From DASPSR01 sp035498715 (lineage in GTDB: Bacteria; Nitrospirota; UBA9217): a stretch of 26,618 nt of DNA. The stretch's first letter is position 1. Each line of letters starts with the position of its first letter. Position numbers and translations under genes: made by a program. Positions 14,832-22,318 of this stretch are shown piece by piece. The stretch is from positions 1 through 26,618 of the forward strand of contig DATJZV010000078.1 of assembly GCA_035498715.1 (NCBI GenBank). The letters run 5' to 3'. The notes beneath the pieces are model-generated. The model did not search any database. It saw nothing but the letters and a program-made list of their open reading frames with translations, and was not told the origin of the DNA.

Positions 14832-16340
14832 TTACTCTGCGTTCGTCTTCGAGGCAGTGCCGGTGAGCGGGGCATGGTTCCACCACCCACCACCAAGCGC
14901 CTGGAACAACGCTGCCGTATCAGCAAAGCGTGCGGCCTGCGCCTGGACGAGGCCGATCCGCGCTTCCTGGTACTGGCGCTCGGCGTTGAGCAGCGAGAGA
15001 TAGCTCACAGCGCCAAGTCTGAACTGCGTCTGAGTCAGGTCGAGCGTGTCGCGCGCGGCCGCCTCACTGTCCGCCTGCGCCTTAAGGGTATTGGCATCCT
15101 CTTCCAGAGAGCGCAGTACGTCCGCAACGTTCTGGAACGCCTGCAAAACAGTTGACTCGTACTGTGCCATCGCCTGATCATAAGCTGCGACTGCGGCTCG
15201 GCGCTTAGCGGAAAGCTCTCCACCATGAAAGATCGGCTGCAAAAAACCTGCGCCGATAGACCACACCGTTGAATTGCCTGAGAAAAGAGCATTACCTTCG
15301 TTCGCCATTGTACCATAGTTGCCGGTAAGCGTGATCTGCGGGTATTGGTTCGCCGTGGCCACGCCGACCTGTGCGCTCGCCGCGTGCAACAGGGCTTCCG
15401 AAGCGCGGATATCCGGCCGCTGGCGCACGAGCGATGAGGGCAGACTCATCGGCAATTCCTCCGGAAACTGCAGCCCGTCGAGGTTGAACTCGGGAATCGC
15501 CCCGACTTCGTTGGGCAATCTACCAATAAGTATTGCCAGCTGGTGTCGCGTCTGCGATAGGCCTTTACGGAGAGCAGGCAGGTTCGCCCGCGTTTGTGCG
15601 AGCTGCGAACGCTGTGCAAGCACGTCGGTTCTTGTTGCTCCTCCGAGCCGGTACTGGAGATCGACCAAGGCGAGCTGCTTCTCCTGTGCAGATGCGATCT
15701 CCTGCATCGCACGGATCTGAGCACGAAAGGACGCCTCTTTCATCGCGGTAGTGACGACGTTCGACGTGATCGTGAGAGTGGCCGCTTCAAGCTGGAAACG
15801 TTGGAAGTCGACCTGGGATTGCAGTGCTTCCACCTCGCGCCTCGCGCCGCCGAATAAATCGAGAGCATAGGAGACATTTACCGACGCATTGTAGAGCGTA
15901 AAAGGACCGAAGGTTATGTTCGGTTCACCGAACTGGGCGCCGGAGCTCTTCTCTCTCGTTGCTGAGACGTTCGCGTTAACGCTCGGGTAAATCACTGAGC
16001 CGACCAGCGCGTTCACGTTTTCCTGAGACTGGCGGAGCGTGGCTTGCGCTGCAGCAAGCGTCTGATTGTTCTCCAATGCCTGGCGGACCATCTCATCGAG
16101 TGCCGCGGAATGGAACAATGTCCACCATTGTGCGGGAATCTCCTGACCCGACACCAGGCGCTGAGCCGCGCCGGCGAGCCCCGGCGCGGAAACGGTTTCA
16201 GAAGGCAGAGTCGTAGACGTGTACGTAGTAACAGCTGGGGCCGCAGGCTCGCGATAATTTGGTCCCACCACACACCCGGTTAACATTGCGTCATAGAGGA
16301 TGACAGCTATCAGAATTCTCAGCGGAAACATGTATGTCAT
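14832..16340 (-). CDS. Outer-membrane efflux lipoprotein (TolC/NodT family)
   Basis: The 502-residue product is an outer-membrane factor forming the exit duct of a tripartite exporter. A signal peptide ends in the lipobox LTGC (lipidated C23), followed by the family's VGPNYREP segment. Two OEP repeats follow with the expected long helices: the region around AQWWTLFHSAALDEMVRQAL through NNQTLAAAQATLRQSQ, and the second repeat with RPDIRASEALLHAASAQVGVA and the closing SYLSLLNAERQYQEARIGLVQAQAARFADTAALFQALGG, cited here only by its position near the C-terminus. It diverges from the HlyD/ABC genes across a 227-base control region, so it is very likely the duct for that exporter. A CGGAG lies upstream of the ATG at 16340; a second ATG three codons on is also possible. 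Confidence 0.9.
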   Translation of the reverse strand: MTYMFPLRILIAVILYDAMLTGCVVGPNYREPAAPAVTTYTSTTLPSETVSAPGLAGAAQRLVSGQEIPAQWWTLFHSAALDEMVRQALENNQTLAAAQATLRQSQENVNALVGSVIYPSVNANVSATREKSSGAQFGEPNITFGPFTLYNASVNVSYALDLFGGARREVEALQSQVDFQRFQLEAATLTITSNVVTTAMKEASFRAQIRAMQEIASAQEKQLALVDLQYRLGGATRTDVLAQRSQLAQTRANLPALRKGLSQTRHQLAILIGRLPNEVGAIPEFNLDGLQFPEELPMSLPSSLVRQRPDIRASEALLHAASAQVGVATANQYPQITLTGNYGTMANEGNALFSGNSTVWSIGAGFLQPIFHGGELSAKRRAAVAAYDQAMAQYESTVLQAFQNVADVLRSLEEDANTLKAQADSEAAARDTLDLTQTQFRLGAVSYLSLLNAERQYQEARIGLVQAQAARFADTAALFQALGGGWWNHAPLTGTASKTNAE

Positions 16341-16430
16341 GTCATTGCGCTCCGCGGTCTCATGCAGTTCGGTGAACGCTACTAAGGTGAAGAAAAGAAG
16401 ATATTGCCTGATCCTTCAGTAATATCATAT

Positions 16431-16496
16431 AAGTATATCATGACACTATACTTGTAATCATATATAATTACACTTATGGTATAGTTCATTACAAGT
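16431..16496. promoter_or_regulatory. Dense inverted repeats in the divergent exporter control region
   Basis: Several related inverted repeats crowd 66 bases: AAGTATA (16431-16437) with TATACTT (16447-16453); ACTATAC (16445-16451) with GTATAGT (16479-16485); and ACTTGTAAT (16450-16458) with ATTACAAGT (16488-16496). They straddle the -35 and -10 elements of the HlyD-side promoter. This is the arrangement expected for a repressor of TetR or MarR type. No regulator gene lies beside it in this window. Confidence 0.5.
16440..16468 (+). promoter_or_regulatory. Sigma-70-like promoter of the ABC exporter operon
   Basis: ATGACA (16440-16445, five of six) is followed after 17 bases by a perfect TATAAT (16463-16468). 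It reads toward the HlyD gene with a leader of about 93 bases. It is embedded in the inverted repeats at 16431-16496. Confidence 0.55.
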
Positions 16497-16567
16497 GAAA
16501 ATTTTTGTCGAAACGGAAGAAAAAGCCGGCTGCAAAGATACCCCTACATAAGGAGAGGAACCCGCTC

Positions 16568-17314
16568 ATGAACAATAAAAAGAGACCGCCGAAAATAATC
16601 CTTATCGCAGCGGCGGTTGCAATCGTGGCGGCAATCGTGGTCAAGCTCTTATTCTTCCATGGTGCATTTCTCTACGCAGGAACTCTCGAGGCGACAAAGG
16701 TGGATTTGTCTGCGCAGATCTCTTCGGCGATAGGGAAGGTGAGCGTCCAGGAAGGCGACCATGTCGCGGAAAATCAGGAATTGGTGGTCCTGACATGCGA
16801 GGATGTCAAGGTCGCGTCGGAGCTGGCGAACGACAATTTCCGAAGGACAGTGGGCCTCTACCGGGCCGGGACCGCCTCACAGGAGACGATGGACCAGATC
16901 AGATACAAGAAAGATGATGCTGACGTGCGTCTTGGCTGGTGCTCCATTAAATCGCCAATTTCCGGTACGGTCCTCAGTCGCTATCATGAACCGGGCGAAT
17001 GGGTGAATCCAGGTACCAAGCTTTTGACGTTGGCGAACATCCGGGACATCTGGGCCTACATTTACGTTCCTCAGCCGGACGTTTCAAGACTTAAGGCCGG
17101 TATGAGACTCAAGGGGTATCTGCCGGAACTGAATAATCGGGAATTCGAGGGCACGATCATCAAAATCAACGATGAAGCGGAGTTCACTCCAAAGAACGTT
17201 CAAACACGGGCAGAACGCACCCGCCTGGTATATGGTGTGAAAGTAAGCTTTCTTGGTTCGAACGAGCAGGAAATCCTCAAGCCGGGAATGACCATTGAGG
17301 TAAAAGTGCCTTAA
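16568..17314 (+). CDS. HlyD-family periplasmic adaptor of an ABC exporter
   Basis: The 248-residue protein links the inner-membrane ABC exporter to the outer-membrane duct. One N-terminal transmembrane helix (about residues 10-30, IILIAAAVAIVAAIVVKLLF) is followed by a biotinyl-lipoyl-like half (SSAIGKVSVQEGDHVAENQELVVL) and a short helical hairpin. The second lipoyl half (IKSPISGTVLSRYHEPGEWV) and a beta-barrel domain ending in GMTIEVKVP complete it. The helical hairpin is only about 45 residues, so the adaptor is compact for the family. The ATG at 16568 is preferred over a TTG at 16505 because AGGAGAGG (16551-16558) precedes it and the membrane helix then follows the start directly. The next gene is 142 bases downstream. 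Confidence 0.9.
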   Translation: MNNKKRPPKIILIAAAVAIVAAIVVKLLFFHGAFLYAGTLEATKVDLSAQISSAIGKVSVQEGDHVAENQELVVLTCEDVKVASELANDNFRRTVGLYRAGTASQETMDQIRYKKDDADVRLGWCSIKSPISGTVLSRYHEPGEWVNPGTKLLTLANIRDIWAYIYVPQPDVSRLKAGMRLKGYLPELNNREFEGTIIKINDEAEFTPKNVQTRAERTRLVYGVKVSFLGSNEQEILKPGMTIEVKVP

Positions 17315-17456
17315 AAATTACAGAGAACTTATCAATAAGCACTCGTCACGGTTATAAAAAATAAAACAACCTTCGCAATCTTTTTGTCTCGGTGTGGCCT
17401 ATGGCCGCGGCGGTTCAATTTTTACGTTCCACCTTTCCGGGTGAGGCAACGCTGAT

Positions 17457-18191
17457 ATGTCGCAGATGCCTGTTACCATCTCCATTCACGGCATACGGAA
17501 GATTTTCGGCACAAACCCCGCGTTGGACGGAGTGACGCTTGAGTTATCCTCTGGGTTTATGCACGGCGTTATCGGTCCCGAGGGTGCCGGGAAGACTACG
17601 CTCCTGCGAATCATTCTCGGCTTGATGAAGCCGACGGAAGGAACTGTTGAGTTTCAGCGCGGCGGCGAGCGGCTAGATTTCGAAGCTATCCGTCCAAGCG
17701 TAGCGTATATGCCGCAGACGCAAAGCCTCTATCCCGATCTATCCATCAGCGAGCATCTCGATTTTTTCAAGGAGCTATACGGAATACCCGACGATCTCTT
17801 TCAAGAAAAACGCGAAGAACTGCTTCAAATTACCAGGCTGGGTGAGTTCGTTCAGCGTCCTGCGGGGCAGCTTTCCGGAGGGATGTACAAGAAGCTGGGT
17901 TTGATGTGCGCGCTTTTACGGTCCCCGGCAGTTATGCTTCTGGACGAGCCTACAACCGGAGTGGATCCGATCAGCCGGCGGGAACTTTGGGCGCTCCTTT
18001 ATCGTCTCTTGGATCAAAAGATTCTGATTCTTGTGACGACGGCATACATGGATGAAGCGGAGCGATGCGGCCGCGTACATCTGTTGGAGCAAGGGAAGCT
18101 TGTTGCAACAGGCGAGCCGCGTGAACTTCTGGCGCGCGAGGAAGTGCGGAGCTTTGATGAACTTTTCCTCAAGCGAAACGCACGATCATGA
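17457..18191 (+). CDS. ABC transporter ATP-binding protein (first of two)
   Basis: The 244-residue nucleotide-binding protein powers the ABC-2 exporter encoded downstream. Motifs are Walker A GPEGAGKTT (residues 40-48, Lys46), Q-loop MPQTQ (85-89), signature LSGGM (139-143), and Walker B with VMLLDEP (159-165, E164). The D-loop GVDP is normal. The switch-loop histidine is missing: the usual TTH is TTAY, with Ala196, so hydrolysis at the site that needs this residue should be impaired. Together with the next gene it corresponds to the two halves of fused YbhF-like ATPases, here as separate chains. The ATG at 17457 starts a normal N-terminus. The 3' end overlaps the start of the next gene by 35 bases. 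Confidence 0.92.
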   Translation: MSQMPVTISIHGIRKIFGTNPALDGVTLELSSGFMHGVIGPEGAGKTTLLRIILGLMKPTEGTVEFQRGGERLDFEAIRPSVAYMPQTQSLYPDLSISEHLDFFKELYGIPDDLFQEKREELLQITRLGEFVQRPAGQLSGGMYKKLGLMCALLRSPAVMLLDEPTTGVDPISRRELWALLYRLLDQKILILVTTAYMDEAERCGRVHLLEQGKLVATGEPRELLAREEVRSFDELFLKRNARS

Positions 18192-19107
18192 AACCGCGGT
18201 AGAGGTGAGAAACCTTTCGGTACGGTTCGGTGATTTCTACGCCGTGAACCGGGTTTCCTTCTCTGTACGCCGCGGCGAAACGTTCGGATTTTTAGGAGCT
18301 AACGGCGCCGGGAAGACAACCACGATCCGAGTCCTGTGCGGCTTGCTGCGTCCTGCGGAGGGATACGTACGCGTCGCGGGAGTGAGTTTTGACCAAGGAG
18401 AACAGGCGGTCAAATCCAAGGTCGGATACATGTCCCAGAAATTCACGCTCTACGACGACTTGACAATCGAGGAGAATTTGAGCTTCACGGCGAGTCTCCG
18501 TAAACTGGACACGGCAACCTACATGAGACGTCGACAGGAATTGTTTGACTTTATCGCTTTCGATCGGCCGCTCAACACAATCGTCCGCGACCTGTCCGGT
18601 GGAACGAAGCAACAAGTATCGCTCGCTGCATCGTTGTTGCACGATCCGGAGATCGTCTTTCTTGATGAGCCGACGGCCGGCGTGACCCCCGCCTCACGAA
18701 GCCGCTTCTGGTCGCTCATTCGAAAGCTTGCAGAAAATAACAAGACGGTCTTCGTGACGACCCATTACATGGATGAGGCAGAGCAGTGTGACCGGATTGC
18801 GCTCATGCGGGAAGGGAAGATTCTCGCTTTGGACACGCCGGACGGTCTGAAGCGATCGATTTTCCCGATGCCGATGCTTGAGTTCGACCCCAAAGAACCC
18901 TTGAGCTTCGCGGAGATTTCAGAGATGGCCACACACGAGGTTTTCATGTTTTTCGAACCTTATGGTCTCAGATTTCACGCCTCGTTTCGAAGCGAAGACG
19001 GATGGGAAAAAGTCAGGCCGTTCTTCGAAGAGAAATTCACGATCCGTCAAATAAAGCCGTCACTTGAGGATGTGTTTATTCAAACCGTGGAAAGCGAGGT
19101 CGAATGA
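18157..19107 (+). CDS. ABC transporter ATP-binding protein (second of two)
   Basis: This 316-residue ATPase pairs with the preceding one. Walker A is GANGAGKT (residues 47-54, Lys53), the Q-loop is MSQK, the signature LSGGT (146-150), Walker B IVFLDEP (166-172, E171) and the switch His203 in TTHYMDEAEQ is intact. The D-loop reads GVTP instead of GVDP (Thr177), a known trait of the C-terminal half of fused homologues as I recall them. A C-terminal extension of about 90 residues follows the ATPase core. The frame is open back to 18052, but the first 35 codons there only shadow the upstream gene. The ATG at 18157 gives a short lead into the ABC domain (VEVRNLSVRFG). It overlaps both neighbours, which indicates tight cotranslation. 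Confidence 0.9.
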   Translation: MNFSSSETHDHETAVEVRNLSVRFGDFYAVNRVSFSVRRGETFGFLGANGAGKTTTIRVLCGLLRPAEGYVRVAGVSFDQGEQAVKSKVGYMSQKFTLYDDLTIEENLSFTASLRKLDTATYMRRRQELFDFIAFDRPLNTIVRDLSGGTKQQVSLAASLLHDPEIVFLDEPTAGVTPASRSRFWSLIRKLAENNKTVFVTTHYMDEAEQCDRIALMREGKILALDTPDGLKRSIFPMPMLEFDPKEPLSFAEISEMATHEVFMFFEPYGLRFHASFRSEDGWEKVRPFFEEKFTIRQIKPSLEDVFIQTVESEVE

Positions 19108-20222
19108 AGACCTTTGTCTGGCGCAGGGCAGCCGCTGTTTCCAGGAAAGAAGTATTGCACATCCTCCGAGACCCCTATACCTTGGGAGCGGCGCTTGCGT
19201 TGCCGGTTTTCATGGTCATCATGTTCGGTGTCGCTATCGAGTTCAACGTGAAGAACGTCGCTCTTACGGTATGCGACTCGGACCAGACGCAAAGCTCCCG
19301 AAGACTGCTCGACAGCTTCGGGAGCTCCCAGTATTTTCTGCTCCACGGGGTTCCTTCACCTTATGAGGCTGTAAAGGAAGTGTCTGCGGAACGCGCTCGT
19401 GCAGCGTTGATAATTCCCCCGCGGTTCGAAAAGGACCTCTTCGACGGAAGGGGAGCCGAAGTACAAATGCTGGTCGACGGTTCCGATAATTCCACGGTGG
19501 GACCAGTGCTGAGCTACGTCAGCAGCATTCAAACGATCGCGTCTCGAAGGATCGCCGATTATGATCCGCCTGCCCCCTATGACCTTCGAACGCGGTTCCT
19601 GTTCAATCCCGAACTAAATAGCCGCTGGTTCGTGATCCCCGGTCTTACAGTCGTGGTCATGTCGATCCTCTCGATCCTGCTGACAGCGCTCACTATCGCG
19701 CGGGAGTGGGAAAACGGTTCCATGGAACTGCTCTTATCCACACCCGTCGAGCCGCTCGAAATCATAGTGGGGAAGCTGGCCCCCTACGGCGCACTCGGAA
19801 TCATCGCGGTGGCCTTTGTCTATGTTATAGCCAGGACTGTATTCGGCATCCCCTTCGTCGGTAATCTGGCGGTCTTCGGCTTGGGCTGTCTGCTGTTCCT
19901 GATGACGTACCTGGCCCAGGGGCTTCTCATCTCCGTCGTGACCCGCAAGCAAACAATCGCAATGCAGCTCGCCATGATGTCCGGCATGCTGCCGTCCAAT
20001 CTGCTGTCGGGTTTTATTTTCCCGATCGAAAGCATGCCGAAGTTCTTTCAGTACTTTACGATGATCCTGCCGGCGCGCTGGTTCATGACGATCGCGAGGG
20101 ATACTTTTTTAGTGGGTTCAAGCTTTTTTGAACTCAGCGGATCATTTCTGGCGCTTTCTATATTCTGCGTACTTATGATCCTTATAGCCACGCGCCGCTT
20201 CAAGAGGGACCTCGAGCCATGA
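19104..20222 (+). CDS. ABC-2 type permease (first of two)
   Basis: The 372-residue membrane protein has the ABC-2 (YbhS/YbhR-like) layout. A first transmembrane helix near residues 22-42 is followed by a soluble periplasmic domain of about 140 residues and then five C-terminal helices. The cytoplasmic coupling segment REWENGSMELLLSTPVEP sits between helices 2 and 3, as expected. It starts at an ATG overlapping the previous stop (ATGA), the hallmark of translational coupling. With the second permease it should form the channel of the exporter. The substrate cannot be told from sequence; related YbhFSR systems export cationic dyes and drugs or ions. Confidence 0.92.
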   Translation: MKTFVWRRAAAVSRKEVLHILRDPYTLGAALALPVFMVIMFGVAIEFNVKNVALTVCDSDQTQSSRRLLDSFGSSQYFLLHGVPSPYEAVKEVSAERARAALIIPPRFEKDLFDGRGAEVQMLVDGSDNSTVGPVLSYVSSIQTIASRRIADYDPPAPYDLRTRFLFNPELNSRWFVIPGLTVVVMSILSILLTALTIAREWENGSMELLLSTPVEPLEIIVGKLAPYGALGIIAVAFVYVIARTVFGIPFVGNLAVFGLGCLLFLMTYLAQGLLISVVTRKQTIAMQLAMMSGMLPSNLLSGFIFPIESMPKFFQYFTMILPARWFMTIARDTFLVGSSFFELSGSFLALSIFCVLMILIATRRFKRDLEP

Positions 20223-21319
20223 ACAGGACACTCATCGGATTCATCAGAAAAGAGCTGACACAGACCCTGCGGGACAAGAGAATGCGGATACTGTTGTTCG
20301 TGATGCCGGTCATTCAGCTTACCCTCTTCGGCGTCGCCATTTCAAATGAAGTAAAAAACATCCGTCTCGCTGCCGTATTCGACTCCCGGGACACCGTTTT
20401 GCGGGATGTCTATGAACGAAGCATTGCGGGCAAATGGTTCATACCCGCAAAAAGTCGAGCACACGACGCTTATACGATGATCGAAGCCGGTGACGCCGAT
20501 GCCGTACTTGTACCGCCTCCCGGAGGGTTCACGCGCGCCCTCGGCCGCGGTGATGCCCATTTGCAACTTCTCGTAAACGCCACGAACGTCCTCCAGGCGC
20601 AATCAGTTGAGGGCTATCTGCAAAATATCATTCAGCAGACGGTCAAGGACGACATGAAACTGACTCCGCCGGACTTTCCCATTCAGATCAATACGCGAGT
20701 ACTGTTCAACCCCGATCTTGAGACATCCGTATTTATGGTCCCCGGTGTTATGGCTATGATAATGATCATTTCAACAATGGTGATGGCCAATATCGCAATC
20801 GTCCGGGAGAAGGAGATGGGCACGTTTGAAATGCTCATCTCGGCGCCGGTTTCACGGTCTGAGGTCATTTATGGAAAAACGATTCCCTATGTCCTCCTGG
20901 GAATGTCCAATCTACCCTTGATCCTTGCCGTGGCCGTGTTCGTCTTCCAGGTCCCCATGCGGGGTTCGCTACTGCTCTTATTGAGTGCAGCCCTTGCTTT
21001 TGTCTGCACAACCGTCGCCGTAGGAACCCTGATTTCCACCTATTGCCAGAACCAGCAACAGGCGACCCTCGCGGGGTTCCTTTTCATCTTTCCAATGATC
21101 ATGTTTTCAGGGATGATGTTCCCTCTGGAAAATATGCCGGTCGTACTTCAATGGATTTCATACTTCGATCCGCTTGCCCATTTTCTCGGCCTTCTCCGCA
21201 ATATCATGCTGAAAGGCGGGGAAACAACCTATGTGGCAACCCACATCGCTGTTCTCGCCGCGCTTGCGGTAGCCACTGTTGTAGCAAGCTTCCGACGGTT
21301 CCATACGACGCTTGAGTAA
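20219..21319 (+). CDS. ABC-2 type permease (second of two)
   Basis: The 366-residue partner of the preceding permease shares its layout. An N-terminal helix (about 24-40, ILLFVMPVIQLTLFGVAI) is followed by a periplasmic domain and then five helices. The coupling motif VREKEMGTFEMLISAPVSRS lies after the second helix. The ATG overlaps the upstream stop as ATGA. The two permeases are clearly paralogous and probably form a heterodimer served by the two unequal ATPases. No terminator with a strong stem is seen immediately after it; the weak candidate lies at 21421-21467. Confidence 0.92.
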   Translation: MNRTLIGFIRKELTQTLRDKRMRILLFVMPVIQLTLFGVAISNEVKNIRLAAVFDSRDTVLRDVYERSIAGKWFIPAKSRAHDAYTMIEAGDADAVLVPPPGGFTRALGRGDAHLQLLVNATNVLQAQSVEGYLQNIIQQTVKDDMKLTPPDFPIQINTRVLFNPDLETSVFMVPGVMAMIMIISTMVMANIAIVREKEMGTFEMLISAPVSRSEVIYGKTIPYVLLGMSNLPLILAVAVFVFQVPMRGSLLLLLSAALAFVCTTVAVGTLISTYCQNQQQATLAGFLFIFPMIMFSGMMFPLENMPVVLQWISYFDPLAHFLGLLRNIMLKGGETTYVATHIAVLAALAVATVVASFRRFHTTLE

Positions 21320-21420
21320 GCAGAATTGAAAAAGTCCGAGGGATATTGAGGATGCGTCGTCACTCGTGATACCCGTATTCATTATCAATTCCCGCTCGTC
21401 AGCATTGGGAGATCTACCTG

Positions 21421-21467
21421 CGAGGGGACTTCATTGACATCCTTATGCCCCCGATAACCTCGTTTTT
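21421..21467 (+). terminator. Weak intrinsic-terminator candidate after the exporter operon
   Basis: CGAGG (21421-21425) pairs with CCTCG (21458-21462), followed at once by TTTTT (21463-21467) and further T-rich sequence. An inner GGGG/CCCC pairing offers an alternative stem. The loop is long, about 32 bases, so the structure is weak. It lies 100 bases after the last permease gene, in the right place and orientation. Confidence 0.3.
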
Positions 21468-21581
21468 ACTTTTAGGGATGGAAGTGGTCACGCCCTGCTT
21501 GTTCGGATCCGGTATCGGCTCAAATAAAAGTATTACATGATTGAAGCACTCAGACCTGGAATGTGCTATATTTTTGTCATT

Positions 21582-21611
21582 CTCTCATAGCATGCGTGCT
21601 ATCCATGAGAG
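21582..21611. repeat. Stable hairpin in the leader of the rubredoxin/nor cluster
   Basis: CTCTC plus ATAGCA (21582-21592) pair with TGCTAT (21597-21602) and, across a 4-base CCAT bulge, GAGAG (21607-21611), leaving a TGCG loop. No T-run follows, so it is not a simple terminator. The stretch 21320-21778 holds no gene; besides this it has only the terminator candidate and the operator-like repeat at 21632-21654. Confidence 0.45.
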
Positions 21612-21631
21612 CCCTGATTGTAACTAAAAAT

Positions 21632-21654
21632 AATTTGAATTTCAAATACATCAA
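21632..21654. promoter_or_regulatory. Inverted repeat resembling an NsrR (nitric oxide sensor) site
   Basis: Two 11-base halves, AATTTGAATTT (21632-21642) and AAATACATCAA (21644-21654), flank a single central base. That is the 11-1-11 geometry of the NsrR consensus, whose halves are AAGATGYATTT and its reverse complement. By eye the left half matches 8 of 11 positions and the right half 9 of 11. The core ATTTGAA-T-TTCAAAT (21633-21647) is a perfect palindrome. It lies 124 bases upstream of the rubredoxin start, ahead of a cluster with NO reductase. Other regulators could also use such a palindrome. Confidence 0.4.
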
Positions 21655-21778
21655 GGATACTCATTATTTAGCATAAAGTTTAAGTCTTGTATGGACATTT
21701 TTATTTGTTCAGGGATTTCCCGTGCCGCGTTTCATAAATGTGACGGCTGTGGCGAAATTCCTTTCAGGAGGTGGCTGG

Positions 21779-21937
21779 ATGGAAAAGTGGAAATGTACGG
21801 TGTGCGACTGGGTCTATGATCCCACGGTTGGCGACCCTGACGGAGGCATTGCGCCAGGCACACCATTTGAAAAAATTCCTGATACGTGGGTCTGTCCGGT
21901 CTGTGGCGCAAGCAAGGATGCCTTCGTAAAAATATAG
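21779..21937 (+). CDS. Rubredoxin
   Basis: A 52-residue rubredoxin, a small cytoplasmic one-electron carrier with an Fe(Cys)4 centre. The four iron ligands are C6 and C9 (CTVC) and C39 and C42 (CPVC). The family's WVYDP, GDPDGGIAPGTPFEKIPDTW and GASKDAF segments are all present. An AGGAGG at 21766-21771 sets the ATG at 21779; an upstream in-frame start at 21722 would add 19 residues without conservation and is rejected. It heads a cluster with DUF488, a multihaem cytochrome and NO reductase. Rubredoxins often feed electrons to flavodiiron NO/O2 reductases or rubrerythrins, so a stress role fits, but no such acceptor is in the window. Confidence 0.95.
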   Translation: MEKWKCTVCDWVYDPTVGDPDGGIAPGTPFEKIPDTWVCPVCGASKDAFVKI

Positions 21938-21958
21938 GGATTCCAAACGGGACCGTAC

Positions 21959-22306
21959 ATGTTAGAGATCAAGCGAATATATGATCCGTGGTCGCGCGAT
22001 GACGGCAAGCGCATCCTCGTTGACAGGCTGTGGGCGAGGGGAATCAAGAAGGACGAAGCGAAGATCGACGAATGGCTCAAGGATATCGCGCCGAGCGATA
22101 CACTCAGGAAATGGTTTGCCCACGATCCTGTCAAATGGCCTGCGTTCCTGGAAAAGTACAAGAAGGAGCTCATGGACAAGAAAGAAACTGTCGATCGGCT
22201 CCGAAACGAAGCGAAAAACAGGAAGATAACCCTTCTCTTCTCTGCGAAGGATAGAGAGCACAATAACGCTGTTGCGCTCAAGCAGCTGATTGAACATCAT
22301 AAATAA
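21959..22306 (+). CDS. DUF488 (YeaO-like) family protein
   Basis: A 115-residue member of the DUF488 family, which has no established biochemical function. The family motifs are clear: the N-terminal RIYDPWSRDDGKRILVDRLW, then ARGIKK, WFAHDPVKWPAFLEKYKKEL in the middle, and LLFSAKDREHNNAVAL near the C-terminus. Most residues are hydrophilic and no signal peptide is seen, so it is cytoplasmic. The ATG at 21959 follows rubredoxin by 21 bases, and the next gene starts 12 bases after its stop, so all three are almost certainly one transcript. Its place between rubredoxin and a cytochrome tied to NO reductase suggests a redox or stress role, which is inference only. Confidence 0.9.
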   Translation: MLEIKRIYDPWSRDDGKRILVDRLWARGIKKDEAKIDEWLKDIAPSDTLRKWFAHDPVKWPAFLEKYKKELMDKKETVDRLRNEAKNRKITLLFSAKDREHNNAVALKQLIEHHK

Positions 22307-22318
22307 GGAGGTTGCTCT

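Noticed and set aside
16505..16567. TTG start giving a longer HlyD adaptor with a basic N-terminus
   Set aside because: AGGAGAGG lies inside this extension and points to the ATG at 16568, which places the membrane helix normally.
18052..18156. 35-codon N-terminal extension of the second ABC ATPase
   Set aside because: It lies wholly inside the first ATPase gene in another frame and has no ABC-domain similarity; the ATG at 18157 gives a normal start.
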